A DNA stretch of 64,000 bases, from the NCBI RefSeq assembly GCF_901933205.1, contig NC_044572.1, positions 18,748,501 through 18,812,500 on the forward strand, read 5' to 3'. Positions 14,701 through 27,300 of this stretch are shown piece after piece. Below the pieces are notes generated by a model. That model was not told where the DNA came from, did not search any database, and was given only the letters and a program-made list of their open reading frames with translations. Source of the stretch: Camarhynchus parvulus. Lineage: Eukaryota > Chordata > Aves > Passeriformes > Thraupidae. Every line of letters begins with the position of its first letter. Positions within the stretch are counted from its first letter, which is position 1. Both the position numbers and the translations under genes were made by a program.

Positions 14701-17700
14701 ATGAAATAGGACATGCAAAGAATTTCATGCTTGTTCCACCATAAGTCAAAAAGATTTCAAGTACTCTTCTAGAATAGAATACTAAGATAAAGAGCTCCGT
14801 GATCGTATCTCAGACACATATGCTCATAATCACAAAAAAGACCTGTACTTCAAATGTGCCACAGCACAAAAAGATATTTGTAAAAGAAAAAATTAAACAG
14901 ATAGGTAAGAACAATTGATAAAGACCTTAACTTTTTAAGGTTTAAAAGTTTTAAATGTTCACTTTTATAACAGTGAGCCAATACAAGCCTAAGTTACTTA
15001 AATACAGCAAACTAAAAGCAAAGCAGTTTTAGGCTCACTTAATGAGTATTCCTGAATAGGAGCATGACTTGTGATGTACATTTCTTAATGATTTCAGAAA
15101 AATTTACTGTGTTAGCTTAAGATCTCTGAAAACAGATCTCTCAAACCATTCTGACAGCAATCCACCTCAGTGCTGGAAGGTGAGTCACTGGAAGCACTAG
15201 ATTCCTCTTCACTGTGAACATAAACCAGTCTTTTATGGGAGTTTCTCCCTTATGGATTCCAGTAATCTGAAGCTGGTGCCTTTGAAGGGAGGGGGCAGGA
15301 GGGAAGATGGGACAGCTTTTTCCCAGCTTTCTGAAGACCTACAAATAGCTGCCATTAGCAACAGTTACAGCTTTCAAGTGGTATTCCAGAACCTCATGGT
15401 CAGTTACACTTATGACTGCAATATCCGACGACCAAACAGTAATTACTCAGTACTCTGAAATGTGCATAACAGAACTACTTCAGGCATTTTAATTCACCCT
15501 TCTCTTGTTCTTTGTTTTTATCAATTTAGATGGTTTAGCTGAGCACTAATAATTCCATGCTTCAATACAGGCAGATGCCTTTTTATCAACACTGAAAAAC
15601 TCTGCCCAAGTTGGGCTACATTCAAAAATTTCAATTCACACTCAATACAGATTCTGCTTAGTTTAGGTTATCTTGTAAAAAAAATCATACCATAAATACT
15701 GAATTTTGCCTGCATTGATAAAAGGCCAAGGCTACAGAACTGAAGTTTCTTTGGAAACGTGTTGTCTTCTAAAAATAATCACAGCACTGAGACTGTCACA
15801 ATGGATGTCTGTTCTGTATTATGACTATCCTCACTGCAACTCAAAAATCAGCATAAGACAGAACAATCAATAACAAAGACCTAAAAACATCAACAGGAGT
15901 ATGAAATAAGACAGAAGACAGAACAAGCAAGAACTGAAGTTACCACAGAAAAGCAACAAGCAAACATTACAATTTACAGCTATTTCTAATGTAAAATAAT
16001 CATGTCATTGCTTCTCCTAGTCTTTTTTTAATGTATGCACTAAAACTGCCAAAAGATATGTACGCTCTATATATGTGTGCATATGTATATGTGTATATAT
16101 ATATATATATATGCATGTATAGATACGTGCATCCCTCTTGCTCCTTTTCAGTGGTAGACTCATAGAGGAAGAGATGAGACTGCAAGGTCAAGTCAAAAAA
16201 GTTTGACTGTAAGATCCAGAGTGACTTGGGAGGACAAAGCACATTGTTATCACACAGTGAATAGCAGTGACAACTTTACATCTCTCAGCTGCAAATTTTG
16301 TGGTTTTTAGAAAAAGGTTTGAAAAAAGCAAAGATATAAGAAGTTGACTATACAACTGCAAAACACAGCACTGAGTATACCATATCTCTTACTGGCAAAA
16401 CTGCAGTGTGCCACTGTCTGCCTTCAAGTGTCTTGACTCCTTTCTATTAAGGCAGGTACCTTAATGGAACAGCTTTCATGGCTCCATTTTCTAGTCCTCT
16501 TCTTTAGGACCAGATTCTCTGAAACCAGTTCGATATTTTAGCTATTATCTTTCCTCCTTCAGAGTTTATCAGCACCAAATTTCAACTGACAGGGTTTGGC
16601 CACCTTTATAACAAAACTATTCATAATAAACCTCTCTGCTCCAAACTCGTATTTGTTTCCACTCAAACTAAAACTCGCAGGTTTTCTTTTTGATTTGTTG
16701 CTGAGCCAGCTTAAACTCAGTGCAATGAAAAAACAAGCTCCTCACACAGACTCCATCAAAACTCTTACTGACAGTGACATTTACAATCCTCAGCATTACC
16801 TGACACATAATCTGAATATGCTGTTGGAGTAAATGATCTTCCTTTATTTAAATATTTATCTCAAGTTTTAATAATTACTTTTCATCCTATATAAACACAC
16901 ACGACAAGATCTCTTCTTGTTTTTCATATTATCAAAATTTCTACCTACCCTCGCTGATTTCACCCAAATACATGCTTCTGCAAAACAAGAGCCCTACAAT
17001 ACCAGGATGGGGAGAGGGAGGGAAGGAAAGGCAATACTGGGGGGGAAAAAGTAACCAACTTAACCTCAGAAGGTATCATGAAACATCACCATCACCCCAC
17101 AATAAGGTAATTCGATAATAAATCCTGTCCAAACACCATTCTGAAACAAACATGTAGTCACCATTATGCTGTTCCACAACAGTAAGTTATATAAAGCATT
17201 ACTATTGTCTGGCAATATATATGCCCTTCCAACTATCTGTGCCACTAGATCAAAAAACAAAAAGTGCAACGTCAAAAGAAGTCACAAATGGCATTCCATC
17301 AATTTCTGTTCTGCACCCTCTTGCCAATCTATTCCTCTTCAACATTAAACAGCAAAAAGGCTCTGCTTATAAAACAGCAGAAACTCACCAAGTCCAAATT
17401 CAGCACACTTTGTCAGATACCCTTCAGGTGTTTTATTTTTGTTCAGAAAAATGGTGAGCTTGCTTTCCTTCATCTCAAAGCTGGTTCAGAGCATTGTATA
17501 CCTGGGAGAGTGAGAGGGAAACCCTATATCAAAAGGAAAAAAAGCTAAACCTATTTTACTAAAGCAAAGCAAATCTAGAGAAATTTCAGTATTTCTCACC
17601 ACACATAGACTATGAAACATAAAGTTAATGTAATATTAAAATTTTTATTATTTAAGAGACCCACCACTCTGGACATCTGCCTGACAGGTTTAACTCATCG

Positions 17701-20700
17701 CTCTAACAGTGCAAAAAAGCAAAAGTTCTATAAAACCGTAATGACTGCCACCTTAAAATGCAAAAAACTTGACAATGCAAAATTTCAAACATGTAAATTC
17801 TTTTGCATTCACTGAATTTCAAATCAATGCAATTAGCAATGCACACAGCACTGCTCTCCTAACATATGTGCACACCAGTAAGAAAACTTCTATTTGAGGC
17901 TGGAACAAATGGATAAAAATTTCCAATTTCTATTAACAGATCACCTAACACCAATTAAATATCATACTGAGAAATAAACTTGATAATCTTCAAAATTAGC
18001 CTCATGAGAGAGTTTTAAATCTTACAGCAACTTGTGAATACAGCTATGATTGCTTCCTACAAACTAACAATAGCCTTGAAAAAGTAAACCAAGTTCTAAT
18101 TTAATAAGATATTTCATTTCCACTGGCTATGAGTGAATACAGAAACGGGGGTAAAAAGCCAGTGCTGAATACTAAAAGGAAACAGCCATTAGATACATTA
18201 AAGATTCAATATTGCTCCCTCTGAAATTGATAGTTCTGTTATCAGTGACACAAATGAGCAGCATCAGGCTGTCAGAACAAAGAATGGACAAAACAAGGCT
18301 ACCTTCACATGCATTACTTGTAGTAATTTAAGTAGTCAGGAAGGGAAGTGGGAGAATGCCTGAGGTAGACATCACTATAACACACCTATGAATGGAGCAC
18401 AGAAGAAGGACTAGAAAACACTATTCACAAAATTAAAGAAAAGAATCTCAGAACTGGAATAAAACTGTTATCATTTTACTTCACACATACAAAAAGATCA
18501 TAAAAAGAGAACTGAGGAACTATTGACCTATCAGGCTCCTGCAGACAATCTACAAAGTTTTCACTCAAGTACTGAACAATTGACGCACTGCAGACCTGTA
18601 TTTCACCCAATCCATAGAATATGCAGACCTTCAATCAGGCTTTTCCACAAAAGGCTACCCTTTGTGATAAATGAACCTCTGAAAAAGATTCTAATATAAC
18701 TTACCATTATGTATGGCATTCATCAACTTCACGAAAGCTTTTGAGTTAGGAGAAAAAGGGCTTCATGTTAAGATCATGTTTAACAGACGCACAAAAGAAT
18801 GTATGTATAGACAGGAATTTCAGTGAACAATAATATACCTGAATACATCTTTCTTGTATTAGAGCTCTGATCATTTACAGTAGCACAAATTGTAAAATGG
18901 ATTTATTTCTATCCACGATAATGTTGTACTTATATTTCTTTTATCAGTGTTGGTTAGATATTAAATAGCAAGTATAAGAACATTCCAGCACATGCCAATT
19001 AGCTGCATTCTAAAGCTAGTATTACAAATAAAAAATCAAATTCTTTCCAGTGGCAATCAGTCCCCCCAAGAAAAGACTGATTCTAATTTCATTGTCTGCA
19101 ACAAATTTAGAAACTGAAACGGAAGTTGCCTTGCTAATTTTAATCACAAGGCATCTGTTTTGCTTCACTGATAGATTGAGATGAACTCAAGCAATCAAGT
19201 CTAACAGGAAACCGTTGTGTCTCCTGGACTTCAGAGAGCTCAGTCCAAGAACAACTCAGATACACAGAAAGAACATCCAACCAGTGGTACACCGAAGGAG
19301 ATGCTCACACGAACTTCCTTTCCTTCATGGGCTGGGGTGTTTAGAGAGTATTGATCTCTGATCCTGAAGTGCCAGAACACACTCACATCCTCTGCCATGC
19401 AGCTGAAGTCTCCAATGCAGCCACCACAGCACTGTAATGCCCAGCTGCCAAGTGGTGGCAGCCATGCAGATGCCCTCTTGCACTTAACCCACCAGCTCAC
19501 TCCTGCTTACGATAATGACCCCATGACTACAGAATTATTTTAGTTTCAGTCTGCTCGTTCACTCTGTCACACTACTAAGGAACAAAGCCCTCACTTTACA
19601 CATCTGGTTTGACTTGGTAATCAAATGATTTCACAGGCCACAGTGGGGTGAACACCTCTGTCACACTCCCATGGGGGAATTTAATACCTGCATCAGCCTC
19701 TGAGATCTGACTGCAGTAACTATTTGGGGTCCAACAGGGCAATTACCTCTAATGCTTTATTTTTCTCTTTTTACTCTTGCTACAACTGGAAGCTACTAAA
19801 CATTGCTGTCATAAGCCATTTTTAACTCTTCTGAAGGGCCCTCTGAACATCATAATTTCAAAAAAATGAATGAATAAAGACACCTTTAACTTCTGTCATT
19901 CATACTCAAAGATTACAAAACTAACTAAGAAGCAATTTTAAAAAATTTAAAAGCTTTGACTTTTATCTACTCACTAAAACTGAATAACTAGCCAAAGGTA
20001 CGTCAGTGGAAATACTTGTAAAATTTGGAATATTTTAATTAAAGCATTAATTTACAAAGTCTGTTCTCTAAAAAACATAAATACTAATGTTTGGGGATTT
20101 AAATTTTGTGGTACAGAAAAAACATACAATGTACAAAATTCTGTACGATATTTGACAGAAGTGCATTAATCTGAAATAAATGAAACTGATAATCTTAATT
20201 AACCTTCTTAACAGTTTTCAGAGAACTAGCAAAATACAAAAATACACTCATAATTTGCAAGGAAAAAAATTACTAAAATGCACAGAGCTGATATGACTGG
20301 AATCACATTATACTATAGAGACAAATTCTTTCTCAGGTGCAGAGGACACAATGCAACTGCAGCCTGCCACTCTTAAGTGCAGAATCATTTCACCCACACC
20401 TACTCTCCACAGCCTTTATTTGATTATAATTGTATCAATTCTCTCCAGTTATGCTCAATTTTTTGTGCACAAGAAATCGCAGCCATTTTGATCCATCAGT
20501 GCTTTCAACACTTTCAAATTTAAGGAACCACTGGGTAGGTTTGGAAGGAAGCTTGGGGTGGTGGTGGGATTTTTTTCTTTCCTCTTCTTTATTTTTTATT
20601 ATATTCCAACAATCTCAGCCCTAGACTGCTGAAGCTATACTTTTTGCTTTTGTTTCTTTAAAACTGTACCAAACAGGAGCCACCACTAAGCCAAGCCATC

Positions 20701-21284
20701 ACATACAATGTATTCCCAAACATCACTCAAGAGGTATGAGAAAGTTTCCAAGCAGAATAGACTAGATATGCCCCAATGCAAAATTTACTGCTCTAAGATA
20801 ATACTTCATAGATAAACGAGGAATAGATGCAGTTAAAGAGCTAACAAAACACTAGCTGTTCTACCACAGACCTCATCCAATTACACAAGGAAGGGCCAAC
20901 ACTAGATCAGCCCTGCTTGTGACTGATGGAGCCAATTCTAGACTCCCCCAAAGCCTCTCCACAGAACAGAAGGAGAACTGTTCCCCTACCACCACTCCCT
21001 TCCACACTCCATAAATTAGTAGAAGGCAGATGAAAAAAGGTGTTTTATTCTGGAAGGAAAAAAGAGCTACTGTCTTGGTTCCTGTGTAACTGCCTTTATT
21101 GGCAGCTAGGTCTTTCCTGACTCCCTCGCTGAAGTATCGCCTCCCAGCCACCCAGTTTTCTGCTACAATGTAGAGCCAAATTGAAATTCAACATGCTAAG
21201 GTGTCAAGAAAGGTTAGGGACAGTGAATGGTAACTACATATCTATATATATATATAGATATATATATATAGATATATATGTGCA

Positions 21285-21315
<31 letters not shown>

Positions 21316-24300
21316 GCTGTAATATCTGGACTTCACTTCTCATTGTTTTCCTTTATTTGCCATCTCTGGTGCCTCCTGCACCTTCCTCTCAGTCCTGGCT
21401 AAATCTTTCCCCTCTTCATCCAATCCTTACAGCAGCTGCTGTTGTTTACTTTACTTAGAACCTTACAATTATTCCTCCTTAAAATCAATTCTGCTCAGAA
21501 AAAAATTTAATGCTTCCAGGTCATTCATTTCAATTTCTGAAATGACGCAGTATTAATACCTACATCCAAGCCACCATCCTCGGGCTGCTCATTACTTGTT
21601 TTTAAGGGAATTGGTTATGCATAAAAAACCTTAAGTTCCATTCTAAGCTTACTACTTCTCTACAACAGAAAAAAAGGCTAGTGACTTTGTCCCTAGGAAG
21701 GATGTTATTTGCTGTAACCAAACCCTACATCCATCAGATTAGGCATTTGTCCATGACAGTTACCATGCTTTAAGGAAAAAAAGAGTGAAAAACCCAAACA
21801 AAACAAATCCCAACAATTTGCATTTAACATTCTTATGTGAAAGCTAACTATATTGACAGCTTATGAGCCACTTTTTCATTTGGAGGAATGAGGGGTGTGT
21901 TTGGTGTTTGGTTTTTTGTTTGTTTGCTGGGGGAGGGTCTGTTGAGGTTTTTTTAATTTACTTGGAATCTCTAGTCATTCTTATCTCACAGATATTCAAA
22001 ACAAATAAACAATGGGAATCAGGAATAAAACCAAGTCAAGTATGTAGGATCTAACAGGATTACTCATGCAGAAGCCCCATTTGCATGTTCATATTCTTCA
22101 GTTCCATTACCAGCTTCCATGAAACCCCTTCTCAACCCAGATTTCTAGAGCTATACTGGTCCAAAGAACATAGATGCTCATTCACTTTTTTAATGACCGA
22201 AATTTTCCCTTTTTTCCTGTTAGTTAGGTTAATGAGGACCCTTTTCTGAACCTTCTACCACTATACAAAATTCTCTCTCACAAAAAGACATGCAGCAAGC
22301 TAGATCACTGTCAAAATGAACAGTTTTCTTCCTGTTATACTTATGGCCTTCTCACATATCTACCAAATCTGACACTGAAAGATGAACACTTCTATTTAAA
22401 AGCTGAATAAAAAGCATATAAAGAGCAATATGAAGCAATGAGTTTGCATCTAAACTAGGTGTTAAATCCCAGTTTCGTTCAAATGGACAAAAAATGGCTT
22501 TACATTCAGGATCAGATAAGAAGTAGCTTTTCTAACAATAGAAAATAGTTTATTTCACTTACTATTTCCTGCATTACCAGCATAAAAGCTCTTGCAAGAA
22601 CTGTCCTGCTAAGAATTTTAACAGCACATTTTGTGTATATGGCATACCTGTATATCAATTTCCTACAACAGCTTTTCAGGTATGCCTAATATTCTTGAAA
22701 GAGAGTTTTATTTGAGTAACCTTCTGGAAATACATTGTTGGCTTACTGCTGCCAATTTTCTGCATTTTAATCATGTTGGGGAGATTTTCAAAAATGAGCT
22801 CCCATTCAGATGGATGCACATGCAGATCATGCAGGTACACTAATGTTTGTACAGCACCAGAACACCATACAGTGCAAAGGCACTTGGACACACTGTCACT
22901 TACTGTCCCCAAGGACACTTCATGCACATGGAGCCACCAGGGGCCCACCTGGCTGCACAGGCTCCACTACAGAGCCAGAACTGCAGGGGTGCATGCGCTG
23001 CAGCACTGCGCTAAGTGACACACTACAGCACCACAGGCGACCTGGAGGATCAGAAAGCCGCTGTGCTTGGTCCTATCACACCCATATAACCTGCTTGAGG
23101 AAAAAAATAAATTACTTACACATGAAGGTAGCACAGGGACTTGATAATCAGACAGTTAGCCCTATTATATGTTTTAAAAAGCAGTATAGCTCCTATATGA
23201 ATGTGAGTGTCATCCTATATGAGTGTCACATGCATCTCTCTATTCTAAGTCTTAATGGATTTGTCCCTGAGCAACATCTTTCACTGAAAAGCTCAATTAT
23301 TTTAAGGTAACTAGTCTTTTTTATGCCACTGTATTATGTTAGCATTTCTAATTTTTTTTCTTTTCTTTTGAAACTTTGCAAGGGAATTGCAGAAATTATT
23401 ATGATAATCAACAACATCTCTAGACATCACAGCCTCTCCCCAGATATAATCCTGAGACAAGCTTCAGTCGGTTTAACTTCTGGTACTGCAGCTCTTCACA
23501 TCAAATAAATGGAAAATTTAAATGCTAAGTACACTTCCTTCTGATTTTAAAAACCTGACTGCAGTGTTGTCACCTCTGACTGACAACAACAACAAAAAAA
23601 TTTTACCATATGAATTGGACAATCTTCAGAAGGACAAAAAAGTTTCAAGAACTATCAACACATACACATCACTTATTTTTCAGATATATTTGATTTCTGA
23701 AAGACTTGAAAGTCTGTAAGATCTGAAAAGTACAGTTTTCAAGGAAGGGTAAAAAACCCTACTGGCTCCTTTTATAGTCAAGCCTCTTCTCCACCCTCCC
23801 CCACACGCACTTTTTTATGTTCCCTTGTCACCTTTAACAGATTTTATGGAGTTAAAAGACTGATTGCTATCTCACATTTGACTTACAAAGAATGCCATAC
23901 TCTAGTAATTGACTGCAGATGCTGAAAAATGTTCACACTCAAGAAGACGAATATTTTCATTTTAAAATATATATATATGTATACACACAAAAAAACCTCT
24001 TAATTTGATACCATTTTGAAAGTCCTTTTTTTAAGTTAAGCCATTTTAAAGGAGGTTCTGGGAACTAAACAGTTACAAGTAAGCTAACTCTTGTATCTCA
24101 CTTTGTTTTCCAAGCAGCAATACAATTAAGGAATATATCCTTGATCTTCAGAAAAGGGATACACTTCTAAAGCAAGTATCAAGTTTTTCAACAAAGACAT
24201 CTGATAGGATAGGAATCTTAACTGCTTCACAGTGTCTCCTTATTCCCCTGCTCAATTTAAAATTATAATTCTTAGTTTTATAATGAGAGTTAAAGAACTA

Positions 24301-27300
24301 ACATAATCTAAGCACAAACCTGGAAATTTCAGTACCTTTTCTCTTTCTGCTCTTATTTTTTTAAATGTAATAATGATAATACCACATACTTTTACTCCAT
24401 GTATCTGCAAAGACCATCAGCCACTGGAAAAGCAGGCAATTAATTTTCTTCCCTATGCAGACAACAACAGTAGCAAAGCTGTCAGCCAGATCTCGTTCGT
24501 GCAGCACAGTTTATGCAGATTAGCCAGGCCTAAAGTAAGTTAGTTTTTATCAGGAGTTCAAACCTAACACCAAATATATACAAGGCATTTTGTAGGCTTA
24601 TGAGTCAAATATAATATAAAAGCAAGCAGTTTACAAAAAGGTCATGAACTTCTCTGAAAACCTCCCCTTACCAGACAAAACAGATTTATAGCTACATTTG
24701 GAAAGTAGTAAGCACAGAAACTTAAGTAGCCTTTAAGCCATTCCCAGTCCATTTTCTTCTCTGCCAGTACAGATACAACTAATAAACAGGCAGTGTAATC
24801 ACAAAAATACTTATTACGTTTCCAAGAGTTTGTATTTAGATGTTAGTTCCACAAATAATTCTGTATGGGCAAAAATCTTGACCTGCAGAATTTCTTGTAT
24901 TTTTTATTTAATTAATATTTGAGTAGAAGACTCACAAATCTTTAATAAAACCAGTGTTTCAAACAGTTTAGAAATATTTACATCTTTTTGCTAAGCTGTT
25001 TAGAACTATATCTTTCTCCCATAATTAGTAACTAACAAAATTTTCTTTATTTTGTTATTAAATGAAAGACCTAAAAGGGAAGTCAAAAAAATACACAGCA
25101 TCTGACATGTATTACAAGTTTGTAATTTAAATATATTATTTGCTGTTGACTGTCAGAGTATAATAAATAAATAAATAACTACATATTTTGAAATTTAAAT
25201 AGAAGCTAATGCCCAGACTCACCATAATTTGAGAATCTAGTTTAAAGATAAAATCTTAAAAGTTTCTATTTTAACCTGACAAACACATTCTCATACAACA
25301 ATTAACTAGTTATGTAATTTCCACAGCTGCCAAGATCTTCTCTGAAATTAGCAGGCCTTAGCAGCTTGGCGTGGAAGCTCTATCCCAGTTATTAGAGCTT
25401 CCCTTCCCTGGGCCATTATTTTTTCCCTTCAGAAAGCACTCCCATCTGTTTTCACTCAAAACCAAAAACTTTACAATTTTATGAGAAAGGAAAACTTTGC
25501 CTTGTTTTAAATCAAGTTTTGTTTCAAAGTGATTTTCCAAGAGTTTCTAGTCTTGCAACACTCACAGGGCAGCTGATTTGCAGCTCATGCACAAAACACT
25601 GCTCCCATGGCAAGTCAGGCAGCTTGGAGACTTCATGAGTGGAACAGGCTGAACATTTCTTGTTTTCAGCAGCCCATCCAATTAAGCACTATATTGTAGT
25701 ACTTATTTTTGCATAATAATTACAATCCTGCTTCTAAACATTTTTGTAAGTTGAAATATTTTTAAATTAAAGATACTTTCAGTCTATCAAAGAGCTTCAG
25801 ACTCTTTGAAAAGCATGTTTTAAATATATCAATCATTATATGCCTCTTCTCAACTTTTATATTCATAGGCATATTTTAGGAGGAAATTGGCACCATAAAT
25901 ATAGTACTTTGCTACCTGCAACATGTATGGAGTAATTTCAATTAATTCTGATGTAATTTTTCTATCCCTTCTTGAAATGACTGTCACAGCGATGATAATA
26001 GCCTTTTTTTCCCCCTGAAGTATTATAATGTTCAGTTCTCCATCATTATTCAGAAGTTTTTCAGAACTGTTTTTAAAACACATCTCTACTAGAAGTTTCA
26101 TTGTTCAGTATTTTTTCCCACAGCCTTCTTAATGAAGGAATTCTTATTTATTACATCCAAGTACATTTTTTACAACATACGTTTTTAGAAACCACTCTGA
26201 ACCCGCAGAGGGAGCAGCAAAGATGACTTAACTTCTCAATCTCTCAAAAAGCACAGAACATACTATGCTGGGAACTAATTCTAGCAGACCCATGCTGCCT
26301 GAAAATTTACTACTAACGACTGTATTTTGAAATGTATTATTTGCCCAATTACAAACTATTTCTATTTCATATGCTAAACTTATGCACCATGCAACATTTT
26401 ATTTTAAAAATCAAAGAGAAAATACAGCACATAATTAGATTCATAGGTAAGGACCAAACAAGAATCTTAGCAAGCACATTGACTTCTTAGCTCTAGAACT
26501 TCCAGCATTTGCAAATCAAATAAATATGTTTGACTAAACTGTATCTTCTAGAAAATACATTTTCATAACTGAGATTTGTTCAACTATTACTTTCTCTCAC
26601 TTGATGATGTTTTACTTCTTTGCTAGGTTAAGGATCATTGTACCAATTTTCAGTTCCTCATATGATATCCATGTCTGATAAACTCACTCCTTAGCTATTC
26701 TCCAATAATGTGCTTTTTCCAGTCATTGAATCCTTCTCGTAGCTCTTTTCTTTACACAGAGCAAATCACAGAACCATACACAGTATTCAGAGACCAGACA
26801 CTCTGAATGCAGAGCTGCCTTTCTCATTAGCTTGCTGTTTATGCATTAAAACATTTTTTAAACACAGCTCAGCACTGCAAACTCAGACACAACTGATTAA
26901 TCACCTTTATCCTTTTTCTCTACAGTCCTTCTTTCCCCAGAAGGCCATCCTTATCCTGCAAGTATACATCCATCTTTCTAAGATAATCTTCCACTTTAGC
27001 TCTACCAACATAACTCTTAGTTTGTACCGCTGACCAAGAGATTCATTTTACCCTGCCCTCATAACCAGACTTTTTCAAAAATTGCAGCATTTTCCAATAG
27101 ATTTCACAGACTATTCTGAATTGGAAGGGACCCACAAAGACTGCTGAGTCCAACCCTTTGGTGGCTTGAGGATCAAAGCTGTGACCTTGGTGTTAAGAGC
27201 ACCATGCTCTGACCAACTGAGCATAAGGGGAAATAACAAAATGAAGTAAACATTGGTTTAAAAATGCTATGAACATTCATAAATAAAATTTCAAAAATTT

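Noticed and set aside
18738..18790. Upstream extension of the NAIHN micro-exon to the full mammalian exon length
   Set aside because: An in-frame TGA and no AG acceptor at the required place; similarity to AF10 disappears.
22810..23310. 166-codon plus-strand frame as a coding gene
   Set aside because: No homology recognised, Cys/His-rich by composition without a regular zinc-finger spacing. Kept only as an observation.
27150..27228. A tRNA gene
   Set aside because: The A box and a B-box-like sequence are present, but the acceptor stem is missing and the sequence runs into a CR1 tail, so it is a SINE.
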